A stretch of DNA of 52,821 nt from Domibacillus epiphyticus (lineage in GTDB: Bacteria; Bacillota; Bacilli; Bacillales; Domibacillaceae). The position numbers were made by a program, and so were the translations under genes. Positions 1 to 8,544 of this stretch are shown here, in pieces. How positions within the stretch are numbered: the first letter of the stretch is position 1; every line of letters starts with the position of its first letter. The notes beneath the pieces are model-generated. The model had not been told where the DNA came from. It made no database searches and saw only the letters and a program-made list of their open reading frames with translations. The DNA lies in the NCBI RefSeq assembly GCF_001975785.1, contig NZ_MSFI01000023.1, positions 1-52,821 of the forward strand, in the 5' to 3' direction.

Positions 1-96
1 GGATATCAAATTGCGGTCATTTCTGACGCGATTCTTGAATCTGCCGAAAAAGGCGAATGGATTAGCCTTTCAAAGATTTTAACGGAAGCAAAATAA
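1..96 (+). CDS. Gfo/Idh/MocA-type dehydrogenase, C-terminal end only
   Basis: Only the last 31 codons before a TAA are inside the window. The reading frame is open from base 1 and ends in a helix of the kind A-V-I-S-D-A-I-L-E-S-A-E-K-G, which resembles the C-terminus of Gfo/Idh/MocA sugar or inositol dehydrogenases. The following gene is a complete member of that family, so a tandem pair of NAD(P)-dependent sugar or polyol dehydrogenases in one operon is likely. Substrate cannot be told. The family call rests on a short segment and on context. Confidence 0.6.
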   Translation, partial: GYQIAVISDAILESAEKGEWISLSKILTEAK

Positions 97-109
97 ACAA
101 AAAATATGG

Positions 110-136
110 ATAGAGGCCGTGGAAAGCGGCCTCTAT
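110..136 (+). terminator. Hairpin between the two dehydrogenase genes
   Basis: A perfect 10-bp inverted repeat (atagaggccg / cggcctctat) with a 7-nt loop lies just after the first stop codon. It is followed by A-rich and not T-rich sequence, so it may be an mRNA-stabilising or attenuating hairpin and not a full intrinsic terminator. Confidence 0.5.
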
Positions 137-171
137 AAAATAACGAGATGGTTTGATTGGAGGGATAAAGA

Positions 172-1335
172 ATGGAAAAAATAAAAGTAGGAATTATCGG
201 TACTGGTTTTATTGGCCCTACACACATTGAAGCCATTAGAAGACTTGGGTTTGTGGAAGTGGTTGCCTTGGCGCAAAGCAATCAGGAGGCAGCTGAACAA
301 AAAGCGGCTGAGCTAGGCATTCCAAAAGCTTATGGTGATTATCGTGATATGCTGCAAGACAGTGATATCCAGGTTGTACATAACTGTACCCCAAATCACC
401 TTCACTTCGAAATGAATAAAGAAATTATTGCAGCAGGAAAGCATGTGTTATCAGAAAAACCATTAGCGACGTCCAGAGAAGAGTCTGCAGAATTATTGGC
501 ATTAGCAAGAGAACATAAGGTTGTGCATGGTGTTAATTTTAATTATCGTCAATTTCCAATTGTGAAACAGTTAGAGACGATGATTAAAAGCGGAGAGCTC
601 GGGAAAATTAACTTAGTTCATGGTAGTTATTTGCAAGATTGGTTATTATTTGATACAGATTTTAATTGGAGATTAGCTCCTGAAGCTGGAGGGAAATCCC
701 GAGCTGTAGCAGACATTGGCTCTCATTGGTGTGATACCGTTCAGTATGTAACTGGGAAGAGAATTGTCGAAGTTTTCGCTGATTTAGCAACCGTTATTCC
801 TGTAAGAAAAAAATCGGCTTCGAACGCATCTACCTTTACTGAACAAAAAGGGCAGGAAGAGGCTTATGAATCTGTCCCAATTAACACGGAAGACTATGCT
901 TCTGTACTTGTACGTTTTGAAGATGGAACTAAAGGTGTATTTACCGTTTCTCAAGTAAGTGCCGGCCGGAAAAATAGACTGAGTTTTGAAATTAATGGAA
1001 GTGAGCGCTCTGCGTTTTGGAATCAAGAAGAACCTGAGAAATTGTGGATTGGGCATCGAGATCGGCCGAATGAAATTCTTTTAGCGGATCCTGCTCTGTT
1101 TTCTTCAGAAGCAAGGTTATCGATCCATCATCCTGGCGGTCACAATGAAGGATGGCCAGATGGTCTGAAAAACGGCATGTTGCATTTCTATACATTTATA
1201 CGAGACGGAAAAGATCCTTTACGAGATCAAGTCAATTTTGCTACTTTTTTGGATGGACATATATCCATGTGCATTACGGATGCCATTTTAGAAAGCCATG
1301 AACAACAAAAATGGGTGAAGGTAAATGTAAAGTAG
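172..1335 (+). CDS. Gfo/Idh/MocA family NAD(P)-dependent oxidoreductase
   Basis: A 387-aa cytosolic dehydrogenase. The N-terminal Rossmann fold starts with G-I-I-G-T-G-F-I-G (residues 7-15). The family E-K-P motif is at 95-97, and the D-I-G-S-H-W-C-D segment carries the likely catalytic His185 in the alpha/beta C-terminal domain. Such enzymes oxidise or reduce sugars, inositols or sugar acids with NAD(P). Length is normal. The ATG has GGAGGG ten bases upstream. It sits between a second dehydrogenase end and a polyol-type MFS permease, which suggests a small carbohydrate-utilisation locus. The substrate is unknown. Confidence 0.85.
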   Translation: MEKIKVGIIGTGFIGPTHIEAIRRLGFVEVVALAQSNQEAAEQKAAELGIPKAYGDYRDMLQDSDIQVVHNCTPNHLHFEMNKEIIAAGKHVLSEKPLATSREESAELLALAREHKVVHGVNFNYRQFPIVKQLETMIKSGELGKINLVHGSYLQDWLLFDTDFNWRLAPEAGGKSRAVADIGSHWCDTVQYVTGKRIVEVFADLATVIPVRKKSASNASTFTEQKGQEEAYESVPINTEDYASVLVRFEDGTKGVFTVSQVSAGRKNRLSFEINGSERSAFWNQEEPEKLWIGHRDRPNEILLADPALFSSEARLSIHHPGGHNEGWPDGLKNGMLHFYTFIRDGKDPLRDQVNFATFLDGHISMCITDAILESHEQQKWVKVNVK

Positions 1336-1417
1336 AAGCATGGATGTACATAGTTCTTTTGAGTAGTGAAACAAATGTGGTGAGCATAACAAGTCATATA
1401 TGTTTATGGAGTCGAGT

Positions 1418-1427
1418 GCACGTGCAT
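1418..1427. promoter_or_regulatory. Perfect 10-bp palindrome upstream of the MFS gene
   Basis: TGCACGTGCA lies about 58 bp before the permease start, in a 149-bp intergenic gap and about 10 bp before a TTGACA (1438-1443). Its position suits an operator of a local sugar-responsive regulator, but no regulator gene is in view and the assignment is a guess. Confidence 0.25.
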
Positions 1428-1484
1428 CTTCAGATCATTGACATCGGTTATAGATACCATAAAACAAAATATGAGGTGATATAA

Positions 1485-2756
1485 ATGAATGCGATTTCAG
1501 GAAAAGGACGGACAGGTCTTCCGGCTGCCGTTATTTGGGGATATGTCGCAACATTGATCTTTATGGTTGGTGACGGTCTCGAACATGGCTGGCTTTCTCC
1601 ATATCTTATTGAACATGGACTAACCATTCAACAATCGGCTACACTATTTACTGCATATGGAGCAGTGCTAGCCATCGCCTCTTACTTTTCTGGCGTACTT
1701 ACGGAAGCTTTCGGACCAAGAAAAGTAATGTTAGCGGGGCTGCTGCTCTGGTTAGTTGGTCAAGTTTTATTCATTGAATTCGGATTAAAAGATCAAAACT
1801 ATGCATGGATGCTGCCGACTTATGCTCTTCGAGGCTTCGGATATCCATTGTTCTGTTATTCATTTCTAGTGTGGGTGACGTACCGCAGCCCGGAACGCAT
1901 AATGGCTACAGCAGTAGGATTGTTTTGGGCAGCCTGGAGTGGTGGGCTCTACGTTGTCGGAAGTTACTTTCCGGCATACATGATTCCGAAAATCGGCTAC
2001 GTTGGTTTGATGTGGAGCGCTGTTGTCTGGGTGGTTGTCGGTGGATTAGTTGGAATTTTGGTTGTCAAAGATGATGGAATTAAACGTCAAGGAAATTCTA
2101 AGGAAAAACTTAAAAGCTTATTGAGTGGTCTGACCATTTGTGTTGAAAAGCCGAAAGTTGCCATAGGAGGAATCGTCCGTATTATCAATTCAACCGGGAT
2201 TGGTGCTCTGCCTATCTTTTTCCCTCTGTATTTGTCATCTGAATATGGGTTTACTACAGAACAATGGCTGCAAGTTTGGGGGACGATGTGGGTTGCGAAT
2301 ATCATATTTAATCTAATCATCCCATACATCAGTGACAGATGGCTAGGCTGGCGCAATACGGTTATGTGGGTTGGCAGTTTCGGTTGTGGGGTCATGACAT
2401 TAGTAATGCTTTACACTCCCCAGTTCTTCGGTAATAACTTCTGGGCGATGATCACAGTGGGAATCTTTTTCGGTATCATTTTATGTGGTTTTGTGCCGCT
2501 GACAGCTCTTGTAACGTCAATGGCTCCCGATCAGAAAGGCTCTGCCATGGCTGTCGTAAGCTTTGGTGCCGGTATGTCTTACTTTATTGCACCGGCCATC
2601 GTAGGAGCATTCATCGGAATTATTGGAGTTCACGGCGTCATGTGGGTTTTTGCTGGCTTGTATTTCCTTGGAGCGGTATTAATGAAATTCATGACATTGC
2701 CGGATGAAGAAAAACAAAATGAAAGCAGTTACTTGATGGAAAAGCAAACAAGTTAA
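1485..2756 (+). CDS. MFS transporter, RbtT/DalT/CsbX polyol permease type
   Basis: A 423-aa polytopic protein with about 12 hydrophobic segments. The N-terminal sequence (G-D-G-L-E-H-G-W-L-S-P-Y near residue 30) and the loop F-G-P-R-K-V after TM3 resemble the ribitol/arabinitol permease group that includes B. subtilis CsbX, so it is probably a proton-coupled importer of a sugar alcohol or related solute. Start ATG has GAGGTGA upstream. It follows the Gfo/Idh gene on the same strand and is closed by a strong terminator, giving a likely uptake-plus-oxidation unit. No SigB-type promoter, which csbX has in B. subtilis, was recognised. Confidence 0.75.
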   Translation: MNAISGKGRTGLPAAVIWGYVATLIFMVGDGLEHGWLSPYLIEHGLTIQQSATLFTAYGAVLAIASYFSGVLTEAFGPRKVMLAGLLLWLVGQVLFIEFGLKDQNYAWMLPTYALRGFGYPLFCYSFLVWVTYRSPERIMATAVGLFWAAWSGGLYVVGSYFPAYMIPKIGYVGLMWSAVVWVVVGGLVGILVVKDDGIKRQGNSKEKLKSLLSGLTICVEKPKVAIGGIVRIINSTGIGALPIFFPLYLSSEYGFTTEQWLQVWGTMWVANIIFNLIIPYISDRWLGWRNTVMWVGSFGCGVMTLVMLYTPQFFGNNFWAMITVGIFFGIILCGFVPLTALVTSMAPDQKGSAMAVVSFGAGMSYFIAPAIVGAFIGIIGVHGVMWVFAGLYFLGAVLMKFMTLPDEEKQNESSYLMEKQTS

Positions 2757-2791
2757 AAGCTGACTTCGTTAAGAAAACTAGATTTAAAGAC

Positions 2792-2825
2792 AGACCTTGC
2801 AGTTTTGCTGCAAGGTCTTATTTTT
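2792..2825 (+). terminator. Intrinsic terminator after the MFS gene
   Basis: A 10-bp perfect stem (agaccttgca / tgcaaggtct) with a 7-nt loop is followed by TTATTTTT. It ends the sugar locus. Confidence 0.9.
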
Positions 2826-2869
2826 AATTATACATTCAACTGGTTTACTGGGCTGTCATGTAAGGCTGG

Positions 2870-3222
2870 CAATGCCGGGTGAAAGTAAAGAAACGCAAAC
2901 AGACGGGGCAGTCTGACATTATTGCCATTTCAATCGGGGACTGCCAGAATACTGATTTTGTTTTAGATACCCTGGCAAAGCCCCCAGTCTGCCCAAAGGA
3001 TGTACCAGGGATCCGTTTATACATCCTATGATTACCAGAGGGAAGTCAAAAGAAAAAGGCATGATCATGAGCATGTCCCGTAAAGGAACGCCCGCTGATA
3101 ATGCCCCCATCGAATCGTTTCATGCCTCGCTAAAGTCTGAAATGTTCTCCTTCGACAACACTACGACAGCCATCGTAGAGCAAATTGTCGAGGCGTATTC
3201 AAACGAAATAAACAGCCTGTAG
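2870..3222 (+). pseudogene. Decayed IS3-family transposase (OrfB integrase) remnant
   Basis: The last 60 codons (from about 3043) read like the end of an IS3/IS150-group OrfB integrase core: S-M-S-R-K-G-T-P-A-D-N-A-P-I-E-S-F-H-A-S-L-K-S-E, with the catalytic Glu of DDE in the P-I-E-S-F-H block. Upstream homology continues in other frames: Y-Q-G-S-V-Y-T-S-Y-D-Y-Q-R in the frame of 3012, and N-T-D-F-V-L-D-T-L before it. At least two frameshifts therefore separate the pieces. The 5' two thirds of the transposase, OrfA and clear terminal repeats are missing. This is an old, inactive insertion between the sugar locus and the protease gene. Confidence 0.8.
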
Positions 3223-3246
3223 CCGGTACAATATCGGCAACAGGCT
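3214..3246. other. Strong hairpin at the end of the IS remnant
   Basis: AGCCTGT pairs with ACAGGCT, and an inner GCCG/CGGC continues the stem around a short loop. No T-run follows on either strand. A second hairpin at about 3265-3284 (CCCTGTCT / AGACGGGG) lies just past the 3' end of the protease gene and may help end it. Neither is a textbook terminator. Confidence 0.35.
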
Positions 3247-3315
3247 ATTTAAAAGGTGTTTTGATCCCTGTCTCAAAGACGGGGTAAATCCTAGGATCTT
3301 CCGTTTTTTTCTTTC

Positions 3316-5022
3316 TTACAATTGGTGAATAATTGCTTCAACTTCGATACCTTCCAATGTTTCCTGAGTCATTAACGCCTCCACGAGACGGTCAAAAGCG
3401 TCTCGATGCTCCTCGATAAGGGTTTCTGACCGTTTTAATGCCAGTTCGAACAAATCAATCATTTTTGTTTCTTTGTCCGCTTGTCGGAATGTAAGGGAGA
3501 AACGGTCCTGGAAAATACCAGTATCGACCATCCGTTCAAGTATTTGTTTCGCCTGCTGTACATCTCCGCTGACGCCGATTGAATGTTCACCGAGATAAAG
3601 GCGTTCGGCGACACCGCCTGATAAAATCATGGCCACTTGATCAATTAGTTCACTCGCTGTTGATAAATGTAATTCTTTCGGAACAGGGGCAACATAACCA
3701 AGTGCTTGACCACGCGGGATGATTGTTGCCTTCCGAACAGAACCAGGCTTTGTGAGCGCGGCGACGAGAGCATGTCCCGCTTCGTGAATCGCTACACGAC
3801 GCTTTGTTAAAGGATCGGCGAGAGGGCGTGTCATCGTACCGAGAATCGTCCGGTCTAACGCGTAATCAAAATCTTTCTTTTCAATGGTGTCGCGGCCGCT
3901 TCGGATCGCACTTCGGCTTGCGGTTTCAAATAAAGCGGAAAGTTCGGCTCCTGAAAACCCGACTGTTGCTTCAGCTAAATCATGCAGCATCGCAGCGGCA
4001 TTGTCCGTCAAATTTTTCCCGCGGGCATGAATGTCAATAATTTCTTTACGCCCTTTCGCATCCGGCAGCGTCACATGGAACGAAAAATCAATACGGCCGG
4101 GACGCAGGAATGCTTCGTCAAGCATATCTTTTCGATTGGTTGCGGCAATAAAGAGGAGCCCATCATTATCGTGGCCGCCGTCGAGCTGAACGAGTAATTC
4201 CGTCAGCGTTTTTTCCCCCTCTTCTCCACCATGCGTTTTTCGTCGACCAGCAAGTGCATCGACCTCATCTATAAAAATGACCGCTGGCTTTTGCTTTCGT
4301 GCTTCTTTAAACAAGCTGCGCACGCGTGATGCACCGACGCCGACAAATAATTCCGTAAAAGATGATCCGCTCGACGAGAAAAATGAAGCCCCAATTTCTC
4401 GTGCAATGGCCTGTGCCAGCAATGTTTTGCCGGTACCCGGCGGTCCATATAATAAAATACCACGCGGCGGTTCAATACCGAGACGTGTAGATAAGTCTTT
4501 TTCTTTTAAAATCGAAAGGGTCTGCAGGATATCTTCCTTCATTTCATCCGACAAGCCACCGACATCCTGAAGGGTGATGTCAGGAAGAGGACGGGCATGT
4601 GATAGGCTGTTCTTCATCGAATGGGCAACACCAATACCGCCTTTTTTTCGGTAAAAGTAAAAGCCCAAACCAACGAGAAGAGCAATTAATCCAATCGCAA
4701 TCCAGTTCTCATAAGGTTCCGCTTTTTTATACTCATAGCGGATATTGTACGTCTCATTTAACCTGTCTACGACCATGCTGCCCGGTGATATATAAGAAGT
4801 AAATTCTCCATTTTGTGTGTAAATTTGAAGCGTGCCATCAGGGAATTCGATAAGCCTGACTTCATGGCCGTCTTCTTTTTGTATAATATCTTCCACAGAA
4901 GAAAAAGGTATAACCGTTGATTCATTTCCTTTCTGCACATACCAGAATACGCCAGCTGCCATCAATAAAAACACAGCAGCAGATTTCCAAAGTAATCCGG
5001 GACGTGTCAACATTTTTATCAC
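3316..5022 (-). CDS. FtsH-like membrane AAA+ zinc metalloprotease (M41), probable paralogue
   Basis: A 568-aa membrane-anchored ATP-dependent protease. TM1 is at about residues 10-28, followed by an 80-residue external domain and TM2 at about 106-124. The AAA+ module has Walker A G-P-P-G-T-G-K-T (193-200), pore loop F-V-G, Walker [11 protein letters not shown] (248-257) and the second region of homology ending R-P-G-R (to 310). The peptidase zinc site is H-E-A-G-H (413-417), with a likely third ligand Asp in S-G-D-V-Q-Q-A-K. It is shorter than housekeeping FtsH (about 640-690 aa), with a shorter tail. It lies beside ppiB and not in the usual tilS-hpt-ftsH cluster, so it is probably a second copy with a specialised role in membrane protein quality control. 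It is divergent from ppiB. Confidence 0.85.
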   Translation of the reverse strand: MIKMLTRPGLLWKSAAVFLLMAAGVFWYVQKGNESTVIPFSSVEDIIQKEDGHEVRLIEFPDGTLQIYTQNGEFTSYISPGSMVVDRLNETYNIRYEYKKAEPYENWIAIGLIALLVGLGFYFYRKKGGIGVAHSMKNSLSHARPLPDITLQDVGGLSDEMKEDILQTLSILKEKDLSTRLGIEPPRGILLYGPPGTGKTLLAQAIAREIGASFFSSSGSSFTELFVGVGASRVRSLFKEARKQKPAVIFIDEVDALAGRRKTHGGEEGEKTLTELLVQLDGGHDNDGLLFIAATNRKDMLDEAFLRPGRIDFSFHVTLPDAKGRKEIIDIHARGKNLTDNAAAMLHDLAEATVGFSGAELSALFETASRSAIRSGRDTIEKKDFDYALDRTILGTMTRPLADPLTKRRVAIHEAGHALVAALTKPGSVRKATIIPRGQALGYVAPVPKELHLSTASELIDQVAMILSGGVAERLYLGEHSIGVSGDVQQAKQILERMVDTGIFQDRFSLTFRQADKETKMIDLFELALKRSETLIEEHRDAFDRLVEALMTQETLEGIEVEAIIHQL

Positions 5023-5162
5023 ACTCCCTTTCTAGAATACTTCTATTATATGAAAAAAAAAGCGAACTTGAAAGCGGAAAACATTTCTTCAAATCCCGCC
5101 AGTTTGAAAATGTGAGTCTGCATGGTATTATAGTAAAGATTATAAATAAAGGAGCGATAATT

Positions 5163-5600
5163 GTGGCAAAAAAAGGTTATATTCAAATGAAAGATGGCGC
5201 GAAAATTGAATTTGACTTGTTCCCAGAAGCGGCACCGGGCACAGTTGAAAATTTCGAAAAATTAGCAAACGAAGGCTTTTACAATGGTGTTGTGTTTCAC
5301 CGCGTTATTCCAGGTTTCGTAAGTCAGGGCGGTGACCCAACAGGTACTGGAATGGGTGGTCCTGGTTACACAATTAAATGTGAGACAGAAGGGAATCCTC
5401 ATACACACCAAGAAGGTTCTCTTTCAATGGCGCATGCCGGCAAAGACACAGGCGGAAGCCAGTTCTTTATTGTTCATGAGCCGCAGCCGCATTTAAACGG
5501 CGTTCATACTGTTTTCGGCCAGGTAACATCCGGAATCGAAGCGGTAAAATCAATGCAAAACGGCGACGTGATGGAGAAAGTGGAAGTGTTTGAAGCGTAA
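5163..5600 (+). CDS. ppiB: Peptidyl-prolyl cis-trans isomerase (cyclophilin type)
   Basis: A 145-aa cytosolic cyclophilin that catalyses cis-trans isomerisation of X-Pro bonds during folding. The core motifs are present: [14 protein letters not shown] (catalytic Arg in F-H-R), G-S-Q-F-F-I and V-F-G-Q-V. The start is a GTG at 5163 with GGAG eight bases upstream, which fits the family length. The same frame is open back to 4917, but that extension overlaps the divergent protease gene and is not coding. A terminator follows directly. Confidence 0.93.
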   Translation: MAKKGYIQMKDGAKIEFDLFPEAAPGTVENFEKLANEGFYNGVVFHRVIPGFVSQGGDPTGTGMGGPGYTIKCETEGNPHTHQEGSLSMAHAGKDTGGSQFFIVHEPQPHLNGVHTVFGQVTSGIEAVKSMQNGDVMEKVEVFEA

Positions 5601-5608
5601 AGTGTTTG

Positions 5609-5633
5609 GACCGGCCACCCGCCGGTCTTTTTT
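5609..5633 (+). terminator. Intrinsic terminator after ppiB
   Basis: Stem gaccggc / gccggtc with a five-base loop, then TTTTTT. Confidence 0.88.
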
Positions 5634-5668
5634 GTGCTATAGTATGCATAAGGAGCGTGACGGTCTTG

Positions 5669-5980
5669 ATGGAAGAACATGCGGCATGTGAAACCAATGA
5701 GCGGAAAAGTCATCATTCCGATGCTGTGAAAAAGAATCTAGTCACAAGATTGAATCGGATTGAAGGACAAATTCGCGGCATTAAAGGCATGATTGAAAAA
5801 GATGCGTACTGTGACGATGTGATTACGCAAATTGCCGCGACGCAGTCTGCTTTAAACAGCGTAGCCAAACTCCTTCTCGAAGGACATGTCAAAACGTGTG
5901 TCACCGAGCGCATTCAAGAAGGCGATGTTGAAGTCATTGATGAATTGATTGTTACCATCCAGAAACTCATGAAAAAATAA
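5669..5980 (+). CDS. CsoR/FrmR-family metal-sensing transcriptional repressor
   Basis: A 103-aa all-helical DUF156 repressor. The N-terminal helix carries the family R-L-N-R-I-E-G-Q-I-R-G-I. The CsoR-type copper ligand set Cys48, His73 and Cys77 is present (D-A-Y-C, E-G-H-V-K-T-C), which favours Cu(I) sensing over formaldehyde or sulfide sensing. An extra His/Cys-containing N-terminal tail precedes the fold. ATG 5669 (or TTG 5666) lies 10-13 bases after AGGAG. No copper ATPase or CopZ gene is beside it. The stop lies only about 5 bases before the TPP riboswitch, with no terminator between. Confidence 0.85.
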   Translation: MEEHAACETNERKSHHSDAVKKNLVTRLNRIEGQIRGIKGMIEKDAYCDDVITQIAATQSALNSVAKLLLEGHVKTCVTERIQEGDVEVIDELIVTIQKLMKK

Positions 5981-5984
5981 ACAG

Positions 5985-6121
5985 GACTACTGGGGGTGCC
6001 CTGCGGCTGAGAGGGGACGTTGTTCCTAACCCTAAACACCTGATCTGGTTAATGCCGGCGTAGGGAAGTAGCAATCACTGATGATAACCCGGATCAGGCG
6101 TATTGCTGTTCCGGGTTTTTG
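5985..6121 (+). ncRNA. TPP riboswitch (THI element) with terminator
   Basis: The conserved blocks are all visible: GGGGTGCC, GGCTGAGAGG, then ACCTGATCTGG, TTAATGCCGGCGTAGGGAA. An expression platform follows: stem acccgga (6087-6093) / tccgggt (6110-6116) and a T-run. Thiamin pyrophosphate binding should favour this terminator and shut off the downstream thi genes. There is essentially no space for a promoter between the preceding gene and the aptamer, so transcription must start inside or before that gene. Confidence 0.95.
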
Positions 6122-6195
6122 TATGGAGGGAAATATCGTTTTAGCGATCCGTTTAAAAAAACAAATATATTAAAAAATCGAAGGGAAGATATAAG

Positions 6196-7002
6196 ATGAA
6201 CAATGAATTCGCAGCAGAGCTGCTTGAGCGCGTTCGAATTACGAAACCACTCGTACATAATTTAACGAATACTGTTGTCACAAACTTTACGGCAAATGGG
6301 CTGCTTGCACTTGGAGCTTCACCAGTAATGGCGGATGCTGTGGAGGAAGCGGAAGATATGGTCAAAATCGCTGGTGCGGTTTTATTAAATATTGGTACGT
6401 TAACTGCTCCAACCGTGGAAGCGATGATTTTAGCCGGCAAAGCAGCGAATAAGGCAGGAGTTCCAGTCATATTCGATCCAGTTGGCGCTGGTGCAACACC
6501 TTTTAGGACGGAAAGTGCAAAACGAATTTTATCGGAAGTACAAGTCGATGTTTTGCGCGGGAATGCTGGTGAAATTGCTGTTTTATGCGGACAGTCGATT
6601 CAAGTAAAAGGAGTGGACGGCGGAGGGAATGCCGATGTGCGGACGCTGGCGAAAGAAGCTGGGGAGATACTAGGTGTCACGTGTGTTATTACAGGCGCGG
6701 AAGATGTCGTGTATGGAGAGGAATCTCTTTCCATTCAAAATGGCGATCCGATTTTAACGACTGTAACAGGAACTGGCTGTCTGCTCGGTTCGGTCATTGC
6801 GGCATTTTGTGCAGTTGAAAAAAACTATGCTCTGGCAGCAGCAGCTGCACTCGCTTTTTACGGTACCGCAGCAGAACGTGCGGCTCATAAATCAGGATCA
6901 AACCGTCCGGGTACATTTGCGGTTGAATTCCTGAATGAACTGGCTCTTACAGGTAAAAATGAAGTGAGACAAAACGCGAGAATAGAGGTGCTGGAAAGAT
7001 GA
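6196..7002 (+). CDS. thiM: Hydroxyethylthiazole kinase
   Basis: A 268-aa ribokinase-like kinase that phosphorylates 4-methyl-5-(2-hydroxyethyl)thiazole with ATP, salvaging the thiazole half of thiamin. It begins with the typical V-H-N-L-T-N-T-V-V-T-N-F-T-A-N-G block and has D-P-V-G-A-G-A and, near the C-terminus, T-V-T-G-T-G-C-L-L-G with the catalytic Cys/anion hole. The ATG follows AAGGGAAG. It is the first gene after the TPP riboswitch and overlaps thiD by four bases (ATGA), so translation is probably coupled. Confidence 0.95.
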   Translation: MNNEFAAELLERVRITKPLVHNLTNTVVTNFTANGLLALGASPVMADAVEEAEDMVKIAGAVLLNIGTLTAPTVEAMILAGKAANKAGVPVIFDPVGAGATPFRTESAKRILSEVQVDVLRGNAGEIAVLCGQSIQVKGVDGGGNADVRTLAKEAGEILGVTCVITGAEDVVYGEESLSIQNGDPILTTVTGTGCLLGSVIAAFCAVEKNYALAAAAALAFYGTAAERAAHKSGSNRPGTFAVEFLNELALTGKNEVRQNARIEVLER

Positions 7003-7802
7003 CAGCGAAAAAAGCAATGACCATTGCCGGCTCCGACAGCGGTGGAGGAGCGGGCATTCAAGCAGATTTAAAAACATTCCAGGAACTCGGGGTGTTTGGG
7101 ACATCGGCCATTACAGCTGTAACGGCACAAAATACTCTCGGTGTTCATGGCGTATACCCAATGAGCGCGGACGCTGTGGAAAAACAAATTGATGCAGTCA
7201 TACAAGACATCGGTCTGGATGCACTAAAAACAGGAATGCTTTTTTCGACAGAAATTATTGAAGCGGTAGCATCAAAAATTAAAGAACATAATATTACAAA
7301 CGTCATCGTCGATCCGGTCATGATCGCAAAAGGGGGAGCGCCTCTTCTCCAGGAGGAAGCAATGGGCGCATTAAAAACATCATTGCTGCCACTTGCACTA
7401 GTCGTAACTCCAAACATCCCGGAAGCGGAAGCTATATCCGGCGTGACGATAAAATCGGTAGAAGATAAAGAAAAGGCTGCAAAGGTGATTGCGTCATTCG
7501 GCGTAAAAAATGTGTTGATAAAAGGCGGTCATGATGAAGGGAATAAAACGATTGATCTACTGTATGACGGTGAGTCATTCTATACATTTACAGGTCAACG
7601 TATTGATACAAAGGATACGCACGGTACAGGTTGTACATTCTCTGCTGCCATGACGGCGGCAATCGCAAAAGGTGGTTCTGTTCGCGTTGCAGCTGAAACA
7701 GCAAAACAGTTTATTCAGGCGGCAATTGAAGATGGAATCAATATTGGAAATGGACACGGTCCGACCAATCATTGGGCCTACAAGAAGCGGGGAAAATGCT
7801 GA
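6999..7802 (+). CDS. thiD: Hydroxymethylpyrimidine/phosphomethylpyrimidine kinase
   Basis: A 267-aa ribokinase-family enzyme that converts HMP to HMP-P and then HMP-PP, the pyrimidine substrate for ThiE. Visible motifs: A-G-S-D-S-G-G-G-A-G-I-Q-A-D-L-K at the N-terminus, D-P-V-M-I-A-K-G-G, and D-T-H-G-T-G-C-T-F-S with the catalytic Asp/anion hole near residue 210. The start overlaps the end of thiM. The stop overlaps the thiE start by one base. It sits second in a thiamin salvage operon. Confidence 0.94.
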   Translation: MTAKKAMTIAGSDSGGGAGIQADLKTFQELGVFGTSAITAVTAQNTLGVHGVYPMSADAVEKQIDAVIQDIGLDALKTGMLFSTEIIEAVASKIKEHNITNVIVDPVMIAKGGAPLLQEEAMGALKTSLLPLALVVTPNIPEAEAISGVTIKSVEDKEKAAKVIASFGVKNVLIKGGHDEGNKTIDLLYDGESFYTFTGQRIDTKDTHGTGCTFSAAMTAAIAKGGSVRVAAETAKQFIQAAIEDGINIGNGHGPTNHWAYKKRGKC

Positions 7803-8440
7803 TGAAAAAAGAACAGCTGGCCGTTTATTTCATTGCAGGTACGCCTAACTGCCGTACGTCAATAGATGAAACACTTCAAGCGGCGATTCATGGCGGAATT
7901 ACGATGTTTCAATTTCGTGAAAAAGGCGAAGGCGCTTTGACCGGAGAAACGAAAAAACATCAGGCCCTTCGTTTGCAGTCAATGTGTAAACAGGCTGGTA
8001 TCCCATTTATCGTTAATGATGACATTGATCTCGCCATTGAAATTGGTGCAGATGGTGTCCATATTGGTCAGGAAGACGAGCCGGCATCAGTCGTCCGTAA
8101 AAAAATCAAAGGAGGCATCGTGGGTGTATCGGTTCATACGATGGATGAATTTGAGAAAGCGATTATAGACGGGGCAGATTATGTCGGAACGGGACCGATA
8201 TATTCGACAGCGACGAAAACCGATGCACGCCCGGTTGCCGGTACAACGCTCATAGCGAAAATGAAAGAGAAATATCCTCATTTCCCGATCGTAGGCATTG
8301 GCGGCATTACCATAGAAAATGCAGTGGACGTAATGAAAGCTGGTGCAGACGGAGTATCGGTCATTACAGCGATTAGTCATGCAAATAAACCAGATCAGGC
8401 TGCATCAAAATTAAAAAACGTTTTTTCAAAAACAAAATAA
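7802..8440 (+). CDS. thiE: Thiamine-phosphate synthase
   Basis: A 212-aa TIM-barrel enzyme that joins HMP-PP and thiazole phosphate to thiamin phosphate. Family signatures: Y-Q/F-Q-F-R-E-K-G (residues 35-40), V-N-D-D, A-D-G-V-H-I-G-Q-E-D, G-P-I-Y-S-T-A-T-K and I-V-G-I-G-G-I. The ATG at 7802 shares its A with the thiD stop TGA, and a G-rich element (agcgggg) is about nine bases upstream; ATG 7796 is the alternative. With thiM and thiD it completes a salvage operon. No thiC or thiG is in view. Confidence 0.94.
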   Translation: MKKEQLAVYFIAGTPNCRTSIDETLQAAIHGGITMFQFREKGEGALTGETKKHQALRLQSMCKQAGIPFIVNDDIDLAIEIGADGVHIGQEDEPASVVRKKIKGGIVGVSVHTMDEFEKAIIDGADYVGTGPIYSTATKTDARPVAGTTLIAKMKEKYPHFPIVGIGGITIENAVDVMKAGADGVSVITAISHANKPDQAASKLKNVFSKTK

Positions 8441-8443
8441 ACT

Positions 8444-8485
8444 AGAAGCCGGTGTTTAACCTTATGCTCCGGCTTCTATTTTTTT
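8444..8485 (+). terminator. Intrinsic terminator of the thi operon
   Basis: Stem agaagccgg / ccggcttct followed by ATTTTTTTT. Confidence 0.92.
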
Positions 8486-8544
8486 GTGATAATATGGAGG
8501 AAAAGACATAGGACAAAGTGAACGGTACTGCCGAGAAATGAGTG

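Noticed and set aside
4917-5162. N-terminal extension of PpiB
   Set aside because: The frame is open, but the extra part overlaps the divergent protease gene and its promoter; GTG 5163 has a good ribosome binding site and gives the family length.
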